A stretch of DNA of 38,820 bases from an uncultured Candidatus Saccharibacteria bacterium (lineage in GTDB: Bacteria > Patescibacteriota > Saccharimonadia > Saccharimonadales > Saccharimonadaceae): contig CARYFM010000007.1 of assembly GCA_949101405.1 (NCBI GenBank), forward strand, positions 1 to 38,820, given 5' to 3'. The notes below the pieces were generated by a model. The model worked only from the letters and a program-made list of their open reading frames with translations, was not told the origin of the DNA and ran no database searches. Below, piece by piece: positions 38,758 to 38,820 of the stretch. A program made the translations under genes and the position numbers. The stretch's first letter is position 1. The number at the start of each line of letters is the position of its first letter.

Positions 38758-38820
38758 TGGTGACTCGGGTGCGAGTCGAACGCACAACCTCTTCCTTAGG
38801 ACGGAATTGCTCTATCCATT
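38758..38820 (-). tRNA. tRNA-Arg (anticodon CCT), partial
   Basis: The reverse strand reads, from the window edge, a D-arm remnant, anticodon arm TTCC-GTCCTAA-GGAA with anticodon CCT, T-arm GTGCG-TTCGACT-CGCAC, acceptor 3' strand and an encoded CCA (38760-38758). The 5' acceptor strand lies beyond the window. It decodes AGG. Confidence 0.85.

Noticed and set aside
1..38820. CRISPR array
   Set aside because: No closely spaced, regularly interspersed direct repeats and no cas genes; repeated units are kilobases apart.
1..38820. UGA recoded as glycine (as in Gracilibacteria/SR1)
   Set aside because: Several genes end cleanly with TGA (for example the DHH-like gene at 1845-1847 and the gene ending at 20962), and conserved genes have no internal TGA.

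Overview
This window looks like a chromosome segment of a Candidate Phyla Radiation (Patescibacteria) bacterium, most likely Candidatus Saccharibacteria (TM7). The evidence is a compact gene set, a complete CPR-style type IV pilus operon, a secreted protein with a FISUMP-like C-terminal domain, many promoters whose -10 box sits 6-9 nt before the start codon (leaderless mRNAs), and the gene complement truB / rpsO / pnp / ftsK / rpsF-ssb-rpsR / efp. This assignment is inferred from content; there is no rRNA in the window. TGA is used as a stop, so this is not the UGA=Gly code of Gracilibacteria/SR1.

Layout. 1-2739: degenerate DHH-family protein and truB, the latter with an in-frame 37-codon structured insertion. 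2728-4960: surface protein gene with a long folded leader, followed in the same direction by a short C-terminal cassette. 5031-10511: dual D-Ala-D-Ala carboxypeptidase, rpsO, a hypothetical gene and pnp with an RNase III-like hairpin leader. 10529-15190: two cassettes, a hypothetical gene, ftsK, a PPOX-family protein, a cassette and a broken CdiA-CT-like nuclease gene. 15246-17626: small RNA, rpsF-ssb-rpsR, a long hairpin, efp and a 6S-like RNA candidate. 17703-20487: ADP-ribosyltransferase gene broken by an in-frame TAA, cassette, small ORF, RhuM/Fic gene, cassette. 20499-22767: four-gene operon behind a promoter with a 16-G spacer tract. 22824-23303: cassette and a structured RNA candidate. 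23387-33504: type IV pilus operon (pilM, N, O, small EF-hand protein, pilB, T, C, pilin, pilD). 33631-34118: small gene plus a second rpsR copy with an internal TAG. 34218-37282: four more cassettes, two CdiA-CT-like nuclease genes and a Xer recombinase. 37338-end: degenerate alpha/beta hydrolase, ndk and a partial tRNA-Arg(CCT).

The most striking feature is a family of 11 dispersed ~205-225 bp cassettes, on both strands and only between genes. Each has a near-identical start (encoding FVRSG) and end (encoding LRCLSTVLGM-stop) around a hypervariable middle that keeps the W-S-S-R / Y-x-L-x-F / P-S / R pattern. They match the C-terminal part of the FISUMP-like surface protein but have no promoter, ribosome site or N-terminal part. 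I read them as silent donor cassettes for diversifying surface protein tails by gene conversion. They sit among toxin-like genes (CdiA-CT-like nucleases, ADP-ribosyltransferase, Fic), a shared unusual promoter (TTGCTA-N17-CTAG), a palindromic repeat element, and homopolymer tracts suited to phase variation. Together these suggest a cell-surface and host-interaction variability system in an epibiont.
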